NCBI GenBank assembly: GCA_003222155.1
Contig: QHUU01000067.1
Span: 1 to 38,296, forward strand
Origin: Gemmatimonadota bacterium
GTDB lineage: Bacteria > Gemmatimonadota > Gemmatimonadetes > Gemmatimonadales > GWC2-71-9
DNA: 38,296 nt
Direction: 5' to 3'
Part shown: positions 1 to 7,246 of the stretch, piece after piece
Layout: every line of letters begins with the position of its first letter
How positions within the stretch are numbered: position 1 is the stretch's first letter
The notes under the pieces: generated by a model
Seen by the model: the letters and a program-made list of their open reading frames with translations, nothing else
Told to the model about the DNA's origin: nothing
Database searches by the model: none
Program-made: the position numbers and the translations under genes

Positions 1-753
1 CGGCTGGGCCAGCGGCCAGCTGGAGGTCGTATTGGTCGAGTAGCGCTGGTGGAATACGGCCAATGCCGTCTCGAAGTCCGGCGACTCGAGGTCGGGGAAG
101 AACGCGCCGAGCTGGGTCCCGGTGAGGAGGGCCTTGTAGACGATGGTGCGCGCCGAGAGGGAGCAGACGAAGAACGGCTCCAGGTCCGGGCCGGCGTCGG
201 CCACGCGGGCGTCGATCGTCTTGCGCGCGAGGTACAGGGCCCGCTCCCAGGCGGCGTCGTCGCCGCGGCGGTCGGCAGCCGGAGCGATGAGCACCTGGCG
301 GATCGCGGGGCAGGTGGCGCGCGCGCCGGCACCCAGCACGTCGAGCCGTACCGGCACCTCGCGCCACCCCAGCACGCTCAGGCCGTCACCCCGCAGCACG
401 TCCTCGATGATGGCGGTGACGCGCGCCAGCGCCGCGGCCTCGCGCGGCAGGAAGAACATGCCGACGGCAAAAGATTGGCCCGCCGCGAGCGGCAGCTCGA
501 GTCGCTCTGCCTCGCGGTAGAACAGCGGCGCCGGGATCTGCGTGAGCACGCCGGCGCCGTCGCCCGAGCTGTCGGTGGCCGCGGCGCCGCGGTGGGCGAC
601 CCGTTTCAGGGCCTCGAGGGCCAGCCGCGCGACTGCGTGCGAGCGCTCCCCTGACGCGCGGGCGACGAACCCGACGCCGCACGCGTCGTGCTCGCGCCAC
701 GGATCCAGATCCGGGGCGCGTGCGTGGGTCCAGCGGGTGTTCTTTCCGGGCAT
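1..753 (-). CDS. gltB: Glutamate synthase large (alpha) subunit, N-terminal part, cut by window edge
   Basis: The 251 visible codons are the start of the class-II glutamine amidotransferase domain of glutamate synthase, which takes ammonia from glutamine and adds it to 2-oxoglutarate to make glutamate. The frame is open to base 1 and the remaining roughly 1,200 or more residues lie outside the window. Residues 21-30 read EHDACGVGFV; the Cys is the expected nucleophile, exposed after removal of a short propeptide. HRGAAATDSSGDGAGVL follows, and the visible part ends with FHQRYSTNTTSSWPLAQP, a signature of the GltB glutaminase domain. The ATG at 751-753 is chosen because GGAGGA (complement of 760-765) sits just upstream. 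The gene lies behind a promoter, a short leader ORF and an intrinsic terminator, described separately, so attenuation is likely. Identification is firm; only the C-terminal extent is unknown. Confidence 0.95.
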   Translation of the reverse strand, partial: MPGKNTRWTHARAPDLDPWREHDACGVGFVARASGERSHAVARLALEALKRVAHRGAAATDSSGDGAGVLTQIPAPLFYREAERLELPLAAGQSFAVGMFFLPREAAALARVTAIIEDVLRGDGLSVLGWREVPVRLDVLGAGARATCPAIRQVLIAPAADRRGDDAAWERALYLARKTIDARVADAGPDLEPFFVCSLSARTIVYKALLTGTQLGAFFPDLESPDFETALAVFHQRYSTNTTSSWPLAQP

Positions 754-786
754 CGCAAGTCCTCCAGTGGTCCCCGGTCACCTGGC

Positions 787-817
787 AAAAAGAAGGCCCG
801 CTCGGGTCGAGCGGGCC
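787..817 (-). terminator. Intrinsic terminator / attenuator in the gltB leader
   Basis: Read on the minus strand, an 8-bp perfect stem GGCCCGCT/AGCGGGCC (arms 810-817 and 795-802) with a 7-nt loop is followed at once by TTCTTTTT. It lies between the gltB promoter and the gltB start, so it can only act on the gltB message itself. The arm facing the promoter can instead pair with an upstream copy of the distal arm at 851-859, which would prevent terminator formation. Confidence 0.75.
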
Positions 818-843
818 GCGGTGTCTTGGTTCGTTTCTACACG

Positions 844-918
844 CTACGCCGCCCGCTCGCTCCCGTCGGGGGGAGCCGGATTCAGATTGGTGACGGTCTT
901 CGGCGGACAGCGCATCAT
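844..918 (-). CDS. Putative 24-residue leader peptide upstream of gltB
   Basis: A short ORF, too short for ordinary gene calling, begins at ATG ATG (913-918) and ends at TAG 844-846. It encodes MMRCPPKTVTNLNP followed by APPDGSERAA. It lies inside the gltB leader, 27 nt before the terminator stem. Its last codons (GGG AGC GAG CGG GCG GCG) contain the antiterminator arm, so a ribosome finishing the ORF would cover that arm and favour termination. The ORF is not rich in Gln or Glu codons; it has five Pro and two Asn codons. The ribosome-binding site is only a weak GGTGGTGAT. Translation and a sensing role are inferred from position alone. Confidence 0.4.
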   Translation of the reverse strand: MMRCPPKTVTNLNPAPPDGSERAA

Positions 919-978
919 CGATTGATCACCACCCAAAGGGATTAACCCGATGCTACTAAATATTCACGACGCGGTATA

Positions 979-1006
979 AATATACCCGGCTGTTCGAACC
1001 GGTCAA
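979..1006 (-). promoter_or_regulatory. gltB: Sigma-70-like promoter for the gltB leader
   Basis: On the minus strand TTGACC (complement of 1001-1006), a 16-nt spacer and TATATT (complement of 979-984) form a good vegetative promoter within an AT-rich patch that stands out against its GC-rich surroundings. The -35 box overlaps the stop codon of the upstream PEP-mutase-family gene. Transcription would start near 970, giving an untranslated leader of about 220 nt. Confidence 0.6.
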
Positions 1007-1839
1007 GGGGTCCGCTCCACCAGCCGCTGCACCTCCCCGAAGGGAATGAGCAGCTCCGTCATGGTGTCGTACGTACCCCGCTCCCGCAACTCGGTTACCA
1101 GGCGTCGCACCAGCCCCAGTGTTGCTTGTACGACCCGCGGGCCGAGGCTCGCCCGCCGCACCCCCAACCGCTCGAGCTCCGGGAGGGGCGGGGCCGGGGG
1201 GCCCGCGATCACGTTGAGGGGCCCTGCGAGCTCCCTGGCGAGGCGCCCGATCGTCTCGCCGTCGCTCACGTGCGGCACGAACAGGCAGTCGGCCCCGGCG
1301 GCCAGGTAGCCGTTGGCCCGCCGCACCGCCGCCGTAAAGCGCTCCGCCGGCGACCAGCGTCTCACTGCGAACGCATCGGTGCGTGCATTGACCACGAGCG
1401 GCACCCGCGCCGTCGTCGCCGCCGCCCGGACGGCCCGGATGCGGTCCGCCTGAAGCTCGGGATCGAGCAGCGTGTCTTCGTTCGTGCCGTCTTCGAGGTT
1501 CAGCCCGACGGCGCCGGCCGCGATCACGCCACGCGCCGTCTCGGCGGCCGCCGCGACCGTGACGCCGTAGCCCCCCTCCACGTCGGCCGTCACCGGCACG
1601 CGCACGGCGGCGACGATGCGCCGGATCGCCGCGAGCATCTCTCCCCGGCTGATGCGCTCACCATCGGCGTAGCCGAGCGACCACGCGATGCCGGCGCTGG
1701 TGGTGGCGATGGCCGGAAACCCGGCTTCTTCCACCAATCGGGCGCTCGCCACATCCCACGCATTCGGGAGCACCAGCATACGCGGTCCCGTATGGAGCTG
1801 CCGGAACGTTTCCGCCTGCTCGCGTGGACTGGCCTTCAT
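1003..1839 (-). CDS. PEP mutase / isocitrate lyase superfamily protein
   Basis: A 278-residue single-domain TIM-barrel protein of the PEP mutase/isocitrate lyase superfamily. Known members are 2-methylisocitrate lyases, oxaloacetate decarboxylases and carboxyvinyl-carboxyphosphonate mutases, all acting on C-C or P-C bonds next to an enolate. The N-terminal VLPNAWDVASARLVEEAG (residues 23-40), the metal-site region VTADVEGGYG (83-92, with Asp86 and Glu88) and LNLEDG (113-118) are typical. The KKCG-type active-site loop of true isocitrate and methylisocitrate lyases is not apparent, so the substrate cannot be fixed. The start at 1837-1839 is preceded by GGAGG; longer readings to 1986 lack such a site. 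It lies upstream of gltB on the same strand, but gltB has its own promoter. The exact reaction remains open. Confidence 0.85.
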   Translation of the reverse strand: MKASPREQAETFRQLHTGPRMLVLPNAWDVASARLVEEAGFPAIATTSAGIAWSLGYADGERISRGEMLAAIRRIVAAVRVPVTADVEGGYGVTVAAAAETARGVIAAGAVGLNLEDGTNEDTLLDPELQADRIRAVRAAATTARVPLVVNARTDAFAVRRWSPAERFTAAVRRANGYLAAGADCLFVPHVSDGETIGRLARELAGPLNVIAGPPAPPLPELERLGVRRASLGPRVVQATLGLVRRLVTELRERGTYDTMTELLIPFGEVQRLVERTP

Positions 1840-1897
1840 GATCCCTCCTGACTCATAGCGGGCGGCATTGCGCCGATTTGATACAGGGAAGTTCGCT

Positions 1898-1936
1898 ACG
1901 TGTCGTGAACACACGTGAGGCCTCTCACATGTCGTG
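1898..1936. promoter_or_regulatory. Direct and inverted repeats in a divergent intergenic region
   Basis: Between the divergent PEP-mutase-family and lipoprotein genes, ACGTGTCGTG (1898-1907) recurs as ACATGTCGTG (1927-1936), 29 bp apart start to start. Between them CACGTGAG (1912-1919) and CTCACATG (1924-1931) form an 8-bp inverted repeat with one mismatch around GCCT. This could be an operator for either gene. No regulator is identified. Confidence 0.35.
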
Positions 1937-2039
1937 CGGCGCCGATCGTGCTCCGTCGGGACGGCAGGCGGCATGTCGCTTGCCACCCTGGCGGTGCGAG
2001 TTCGCAGTCTGGCCCGTTCAACCCTGTGGAGGAGGAAGT

Positions 2040-2822
2040 ATGAAGAATGTGACGCTGGTTGCGCTGGCGCTGTCGTTCGCGCTTGCCGCTTGCTCTGATT
2101 CCAATACTGGCACGGTGAGCTTCTCGCTCACGTCCCGTCAAGCTGCGGCCCCGGCGCCGGGCGCTTCCTTCTCGAGCGTCGCCGCCGCGGCGAGCGTCGC
2201 CGCCGCGGGAGACAGCACCGTCATTGTCCTGGGCAGCGACACGGTCATCGTCCGCAGCGCCCAGCTCGTGTTGCGCAAGGTCGAGCTCAAGCGCTCGGAC
2301 GTCGCGTCCTGCGATGCGGTCGTCGGGAACGGCGACTGCGAAGAGTTCGAGACCGGCGCCACGCTCGTGACGCTGCCGCTCGGCAGCGCGATGATCGCGC
2401 AGCAGGTGTCGGTCGCCGCGCCGGCTGGCACGTTCAACGCGGTGGAGTTCGAGATCCACAAGCCCAGCTCGAGCGAGGACGCGTCGTTCATTGCGGCCAA
2501 CCCCGACTTTGCGGCAATCTCGATCCGCGTGACGGGCACGTACAGTCAGGCGGGCACGCGCAGCGGCTTCACCTATACGTCCGACATCAACCAGAGCCAG
2601 GAGACGATGCTGCCTTCGCCGGCGACGGTCCAGGAGGGGCAGGGCCTGAACATCACCCTGCGCGTCGACATCTCGGGCTGGTATCTGAACGCCGCCAAGA
2701 CGGCGCTGGTCGATCCCGCGTCGGCGAACAAGGGCGGCGCGAACGAGAGCGTCGTGGCGAACAATATCCAGAACTCCTTCAAGGCGTTCGAAGACGACAA
2801 CCACGACGGTCTCGAAGGCTGA
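2040..2822 (+). CDS. Putative exported lipoprotein of unknown function
   Basis: A 260-residue protein with a lipoprotein signal: MKNVTLVALALSFALAACSD, the Cys at residue 18 being the expected acylated residue. The low-complexity stretch AAAPAPGASFSSVAAAASVAAAG follows the signal and is partly encoded by a tandem GCGTCGCCGCCGCGG repeat. The mature region is probably beta-rich. Its middle part (SAQLVLRKVELKR, later FNAVEFEIHKP and RVTGTYS) recalls DUF4382-type surface lipoproteins, but this is only a resemblance. The C-terminus ends in FEDDNHDGLEG, an acidic calcium-loop-like motif. The start is fixed by GGAGGAGGAAGT directly before ATG 2040. It is divergent from the PEP-mutase-family gene and followed by the long hairpin at 2841-2895, which may end its transcript. 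Confidence 0.7.
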   Translation: MKNVTLVALALSFALAACSDSNTGTVSFSLTSRQAAAPAPGASFSSVAAAASVAAAGDSTVIVLGSDTVIVRSAQLVLRKVELKRSDVASCDAVVGNGDCEEFETGATLVTLPLGSAMIAQQVSVAAPAGTFNAVEFEIHKPSSSEDASFIAANPDFAAISIRVTGTYSQAGTRSGFTYTSDINQSQETMLPSPATVQEGQGLNITLRVDISGWYLNAAKTALVDPASANKGGANESVVANNIQNSFKAFEDDNHDGLEG

Positions 2823-2840
2823 GGCCTGCTGAGTAGGCAC

Positions 2841-2895
2841 GGTGGCCACCCGCGGCTAAGTTTGGGACACCCAAACTAGCCGCTCGGTGGCCACC
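2841..2895 (+). repeat. Long hairpin abutting the peptidase start codon
   Basis: Two 26-nt arms (2841-2866 and 2870-2895) are complementary except for a small bulge and mismatch region, with a 3-nt ACA loop. Each arm carries GGTGGCCACC, itself a perfect palindrome, and the inner stem is GTTTGGG/CCCAAAC. The 3' arm ends at the base before ATG 2896, so the structure occupies the whole ribosome-binding region of the peptidase gene. No U-tract follows. It may end the upstream transcript, regulate translation of the next gene, or both. Confidence 0.7.
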
Positions 2896-5094
2896 ATGGT
2901 TTTCCGCACGATCCGCCGTTTCGCTGCCTGCGCCGCTTTCCTCGCCCCGCAGCCGCTCGTCGCCCAGAGCACGCCGGCCCCGCCGCTCGCGGTCCACGCC
3001 ATCTGGGGCTCCCGCGAGTTCGCGAGCGATCTGGTAGAGCTCTCCTGGATGAAGGACGGCAAGGCCTACACGAACGTCGAGCCCGACGCCTCCGGCAACA
3101 CGGATCTGTATCGGGTCGACGCCGTCACGGGGGCAAGGCAGCTGCTGGTGCACGGCGTCGACCTGGTGCCGCCCGGCAGTCGTGGCCCCGTCGCCATCGA
3201 AGAGTACCGCTTCTCGGACGACGGCTCGAAGCTCCTTGTGTTCACCAATTCGGTCCGCGTCTGGCGCCAGAACACCAAGGGAACGTTTTTCGTGTGGGAC
3301 CTGACCGCCCGGCGATTGCTTCCGGTGAGCGCGAAGCCCGGCTACCAGCAGTTCGCCAAGTTCTCGCCCGACGGCCGGCGCGTGGCGTTCGTGCGCGACA
3401 ACAACATCTACGTGACCGACCTCGCGAGCGGCGCCGAGGCCGCGCTCACCGCGGACGGCGGCGACAACGTGATCAACGGCACGTCCGACTGGGTGTACGA
3501 GGAGGAGCTCGACCTGCGCGACGCGTTCCGGTGGAGCCCGGACGGCAGCCGTATCGCGTTCTGGCGGCTGGACCAGAGCGCGATCCGACCCTTCTACCTG
3601 CAGGATTTCGACTCGCTGTACGCGCCGCTCGTGCCGGTGCACTACCCAAAGAGCGGCACGCCCAACTCCGAACTGAAGATCGGTGTCGTGGACGTGGGCA
3701 GCGGGCACACGTCGTGGATCGACCTCGGCCCGGACAGGGACGTCTACGTCGCCGCGATGGACTTCGCCGGCTCGGCGGACGAGATCTGGCTCACCCGGCT
3801 CAACCGTCATCAGAACCGTCTCGACCTCCTGCTGGCGGATGCTCGTACCGGCGCGTCACGTGTGATCATGACCGACAGCGACTCCGCGTGGGTCGACGCC
3901 AACCAGCCTCACTGGATCGCCGGGGGCAAACAATTCCTGTTCCTCTCGGAGCGGGACGGCTACGACCAGGTCTATCTGTTCAATCGCGACGGATCGCTGG
4001 TCCGGCGTGTGACACCGGGCGGGTGGGACGTGTTCGAGCTGGTCGGCGTGGACGAGCAGGCCAAGGTGCTGTATTGCACCGCCGCCATCGACGGTCCGCT
4101 CACCCGGCCGCTGCTCCGGGTCGGTCTCGACGGGAAGGGACTGGCACGGGTCTCGACCGAGCCGGGGACGCACGCCGTCGAGTTCGCCCCGACGTTCACG
4201 CTGTACGTCGACACCTATTCGCGGGCCGGTGTCCCTCCCGTTCAGACGCTGCGGCGGGCGAACGGCACCCTGGTGCGCACCGTCGCCGACAACGCGAAGC
4301 TCGCGGCCAAGGTGACGGCGCTGGGTCTCAACCGGCCCGAGTTCATCACGATCCCGACGGCCGATGGCGTGCAGCTCAATGCCTGGGTGATCAAGCCGAA
4401 GGGATTCGATGCGTCGCGGCGCTATCCCCTGCTCATGAACGTGTACGGCGGGCCGGGCTCGCAGACGGTGACCGACTCCTGGGGCGGCCCCAACTACCTG
4501 TGGCACCAGCTGCTCGCGCAGGACGGCTATCTGGTCGCGAGCGTGGACAATCGCGGCACCGGGGGCCGCGGGGCGCGGTTCATGAAGATCACCTACCTGC
4601 ATCTCGGGCGGTACGAGTCGGCCGACCAGATCGCCGCGGCGCGTTGGTTCGCCACGCAGGGCTACGTGAACCCCGATCGCATCGGCATCTGGGGCTGGAG
4701 CTACGGGGGCTACATGGCGTCGCGCAGCATGTTTCTCGGCGCGGGCGTGTTCAAGGCCGCACTCGTGGTGGCGCCCGTGACCGACTGGCGCTTCTACGAC
4801 ACGATCTACACCGAGCGCTACATGCGCACGCCCACGGAGAATGCGTCGGGGTATGACGAGAGCTCCTCGCTCGCGTACGCGGACAGCTTGAGGGGCAGCC
4901 TGCTCCTGGTGCACGGGACCGGCGACGACAACGTGCATTTTCAGAACAGCGTGCGGCTGGTGGAACGGCTCGAGGGCGCCAACAAGCAGTTCGACATGCG
5001 CATCTATCCCAACAAGACACACGCGATCGCGGGCGGCAACACGCGGGAGAACCTGTACGGCCTGTTTACGGCGTGGCTGAAGAGCCATCTGTAG
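2896..5094 (+). CDS. Dipeptidyl peptidase IV-type S9 serine peptidase, exported
   Basis: A 732-residue prolyl-oligopeptidase-family enzyme that removes dipeptides from the N-terminus of peptides, commonly after Pro or Ala. Residues 1-24 form a signal peptide ending in LVAQ, so it acts in the periplasm or outside the cell. A beta-propeller fills about residues 40-480 and contains the DPP-IV double-Glu motif in WVYEEELDLRDAFRWSPDG (Glu202-204), which binds the substrate amino terminus. The alpha/beta-hydrolase domain carries the triad: Ser602 in GWSYGGYMAS, Asp677 or 678 in GTGDDNVHF, and His709 in KTHAIAGG. ATG 2896 is used because it starts the signal peptide; an in-frame GTG at 2887 is also possible. 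There is no free Shine-Dalgarno sequence because the preceding hairpin occupies that site. The MFS gene overlaps its end, suggesting peptide breakdown coupled to transport. Confidence 0.93.
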   Translation: MVFRTIRRFAACAAFLAPQPLVAQSTPAPPLAVHAIWGSREFASDLVELSWMKDGKAYTNVEPDASGNTDLYRVDAVTGARQLLVHGVDLVPPGSRGPVAIEEYRFSDDGSKLLVFTNSVRVWRQNTKGTFFVWDLTARRLLPVSAKPGYQQFAKFSPDGRRVAFVRDNNIYVTDLASGAEAALTADGGDNVINGTSDWVYEEELDLRDAFRWSPDGSRIAFWRLDQSAIRPFYLQDFDSLYAPLVPVHYPKSGTPNSELKIGVVDVGSGHTSWIDLGPDRDVYVAAMDFAGSADEIWLTRLNRHQNRLDLLLADARTGASRVIMTDSDSAWVDANQPHWIAGGKQFLFLSERDGYDQVYLFNRDGSLVRRVTPGGWDVFELVGVDEQAKVLYCTAAIDGPLTRPLLRVGLDGKGLARVSTEPGTHAVEFAPTFTLYVDTYSRAGVPPVQTLRRANGTLVRTVADNAKLAAKVTALGLNRPEFITIPTADGVQLNAWVIKPKGFDASRRYPLLMNVYGGPGSQTVTDSWGGPNYLWHQLLAQDGYLVASVDNRGTGGRGARFMKITYLHLGRYESADQIAAARWFATQGYVNPDRIGIWGWSYGGYMASRSMFLGAGVFKAALVVAPVTDWRFYDTIYTERYMRTPTENASGYDESSSLAYADSLRGSLLLVHGTGDDNVHFQNSVRLVERLEGANKQFDMRIYPNKTHAIAGGNTRENLYGLFTAWLKSHL

Positions 5095-6350
5095 GGCGGG
5101 CCGTCGTCGCGCGCGGCGGGACGGCGCTCGCCGTCCTCACCGGGATCAACCTGCTCAATTATCTGGATCGCTGGATCGTCGCCGCGCTCGCCGAAAGCAT
5201 GAAGCACTCCGAGCTGCGGCTCTCGGACGCTCAGCTCGGATCCTTGATGACGGGATTCCTCGTCGTGTACATGGCCACGGCGCCACTGTTCGGCTCGCTC
5301 GGCGACACGCGGTCGCGCCCGCGGCTGCTCGGCTGGGGCGTGGCGATCTGGAGCGTCGCCACGGCGCTGGCGGGCTTGGCGCGCAGCTTCGCCGCGCTGT
5401 TCGTCGCCCGCGCCGCGGTGGGAATCGGCGAAGCGGCCTACGGCACGATCTCGCCCGCCTTACTCGCCGACTACTTCCCACGCGAGCGGCGTGGGCGCGT
5501 GTTCGCGGTGTTCTTCGCCGCCATCCCCGTAGGCAGCGCGCTCGGCTACGTGGTCGGAGGACTGGTCGACCGCTACTTCGGCTGGCGGCAGGCCTTCCTG
5601 GTCGCCGGCGTCCCCGGGCTGGTGCTCGCGGCCCTGGCATGGCGCCTGTACGATCCCCCGCGCGGCGCGCAGGATCCCGACGCGCCGGTCCCTGTCGGCC
5701 CGGCCGCCCCTGCCGCCTCTGCCGCCTCTGCCGCCTACGCGGCCCTGCTCCGCAATCGCCCCTACGTGCTCACGGTGCTGGGCTACGCCGCGTACACCTT
5801 CGCCATCGGCGCGCTGGCCTTCTGGACTCCTTCGTTCCTCGAGCGCACGCGCGGCATCTCCAAAGCTCAGGCGACGGTGCAGTTCGGCGCCGTGGTCGTC
5901 GCGACCGGGTTCCTCGGCACGTACGCAGGGGGGTGGCTGGGCGACTGGCTGCTGCGGCGCTCGCAGCAGGCGTACCTCTGGTTGTCGGGAGTGGCCACGC
6001 TGGTCGCCGCGCCCCTCACCCTCGTCGCCCTGACGGCGCTGTCCCCGGCGCTCTATTGGAGCGCCATCGTCGCCGCCGAGCTCTGCCTGTTCGCTTCCAC
6101 CGGTCCGATCAATTCGACGATCGTCAACGTCGTGGATCCGGGAATGCGGGCCACGGCGGTGGCGTTGAGCATTTTCACGATTCACGTGTTGGGGGACGTG
6201 CCCTCGCCGTCGCTGGTCGGAATCGTCTCCGACGCGCGCACGCTGGGCCAGGCCATGTTGATAATACCGGCTGCCGTGCTCGCGGGTGGCGTCATCTGGA
6301 CATACGCCGCGTGGCACGGCAGCCGCTACGACCCTACTTCCACGTCTTGA
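5073..6350 (+). CDS. MFS transporter, Spinster-like
   Basis: A 425-residue major facilitator with about twelve membrane segments. LNYLDRWIVAALAESMKHSELRLSDAQLGSL at the first helix and loop, FGSLGDTRSRP after helix 2 and GIGEAAYGTISPALLADYFPRERRGR are hallmarks of the Spinster-like branch. The substrate is not predictable; relatives move lipids, sugars or organic anions. The central cytoplasmic loop holds an Ala-rich stretch encoded by three 9-bp repeats near 5710-5737. GTG 5073 is the only workable start before the first helix and lies inside the peptidase gene, giving a 22-nt overlap and likely translational coupling. The stop overlaps the end of the convergent TPR gene by 17 nt. Confidence 0.85.
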   Translation: MAEEPSVGRAVVARGGTALAVLTGINLLNYLDRWIVAALAESMKHSELRLSDAQLGSLMTGFLVVYMATAPLFGSLGDTRSRPRLLGWGVAIWSVATALAGLARSFAALFVARAAVGIGEAAYGTISPALLADYFPRERRGRVFAVFFAAIPVGSALGYVVGGLVDRYFGWRQAFLVAGVPGLVLAALAWRLYDPPRGAQDPDAPVPVGPAAPAASAASAAYAALLRNRPYVLTVLGYAAYTFAIGALAFWTPSFLERTRGISKAQATVQFGAVVVATGFLGTYAGGWLGDWLLRRSQQAYLWLSGVATLVAAPLTLVALTALSPALYWSAIVAAELCLFASTGPINSTIVNVVDPGMRATAVALSIFTIHVLGDVPSPSLVGIVSDARTLGQAMLIIPAAVLAGGVIWTYAAWHGSRYDPTSTS

Positions 6351-7101
6351 TCAGCTCCTCGAAGCTACGCGACAGTGCGCCCAGATCCACACGGCTGCTG
6401 CGCTCCAGTGCGAGCCCGAGGTTGTTCCGGAATGCTGGCGTAGTCGAATCGATCTCGACCGCGCGCGCCAGCGGCCCCAGCGCCTCGTCGTACTTGCCCT
6501 GGCCGACGTACAGCTTCGCCAGGTTGTTCATCGACCACACGTCACGCTCGTCGAGCACGATCGCCCGTTTGTAGGCGGCGATCGCCCCTTCCGAGTCGCC
6601 CAGCTCGCGCTGCACGCGACCCAGCAGACGGACGCTCTCGCTCGACGTGGAGTCGATGGCGAGCGCCGCCTCGACGTGGGGCAGGGCATCCTGCGCCCGC
6701 CCCTGCTCGATCAGTACGCGGCCCAGGTTGATGTGGCTCTTCACATGAGTCGAGTCCTTCTCGAGGGCCAGCGTGAACGCGTTCACCGCCGCGTCCCGAT
6801 CGCCGGTCTTCCAGGCCGAGAGGCCCAGCATGTAGTAGCCCCACACGTTGTCGGGCTTGTCGCTCGTGTAGGCGGTGAACAGCCGCACGGCGTCGCCGTA
6901 CCGCTTCTCGGTGAACGCGGCCTGCCCTTCGTCGAACGACACCGGCCCCGTCACCACGGGCGTGGTCGGTGTCGTCACGCCCGAGGTCTCGGGCGGTGTA
7001 TTGGGAACTTCCGCGGCGCTGGCTTCGGATGACGGCGACGTCTTGTGACCGCACGCCGCGACGAGGGTCGCCGCGACGAGGGTGAGGAACACGTTTCGCA
7101 T
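6334..7101 (-). CDS. TPR-repeat lipoprotein
   Basis: A 255-residue protein with a lipoprotein signal (MRNVFLTLVAATLVAAC, Cys17) and a Ser/Pro/Thr-rich linker, then about five tetratricopeptide repeats from residue 75 to the end. Examples are AAFTEKRYGDAVRLF, ALAIDSTSSESVRLLGRVQRELGDSEGAIAAYKRAI and AKLYVGQGKYDEALGPLARAVEID. TPR arrays bind other proteins, so an envelope scaffold or assembly role is plausible, but no partner is evident. The start at 7099-7101 follows AGGAGG. A small hairpin (7117-7134, GGGGTG/CACCCC arms) lies just upstream of the ribosome-binding site. Its 3' end overlaps the MFS gene tail to tail (6334-6350). Confidence 0.85.
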   Translation of the reverse strand: MRNVFLTLVAATLVAACGHKTSPSSEASAAEVPNTPPETSGVTTPTTPVVTGPVSFDEGQAAFTEKRYGDAVRLFTAYTSDKPDNVWGYYMLGLSAWKTGDRDAAVNAFTLALEKDSTHVKSHINLGRVLIEQGRAQDALPHVEAALAIDSTSSESVRLLGRVQRELGDSEGAIAAYKRAIVLDERDVWSMNNLAKLYVGQGKYDEALGPLARAVEIDSTTPAFRNNLGLALERSSRVDLGALSRSFEELIKTWK

Positions 7102-7246
7102 ACGGACCTCCTGGTTGGGGTGAACGCCCACCCCTAAAGCAGGAGGGAGGCCAGTCGGCAGTCGTCGGTTATCAGTCGTAGAGACAACGGCTTGAGATCG
7201 GGAGGTCAGAGCCCTCGTGTTCGCGCGGACACGCGCGGCGCCATGC

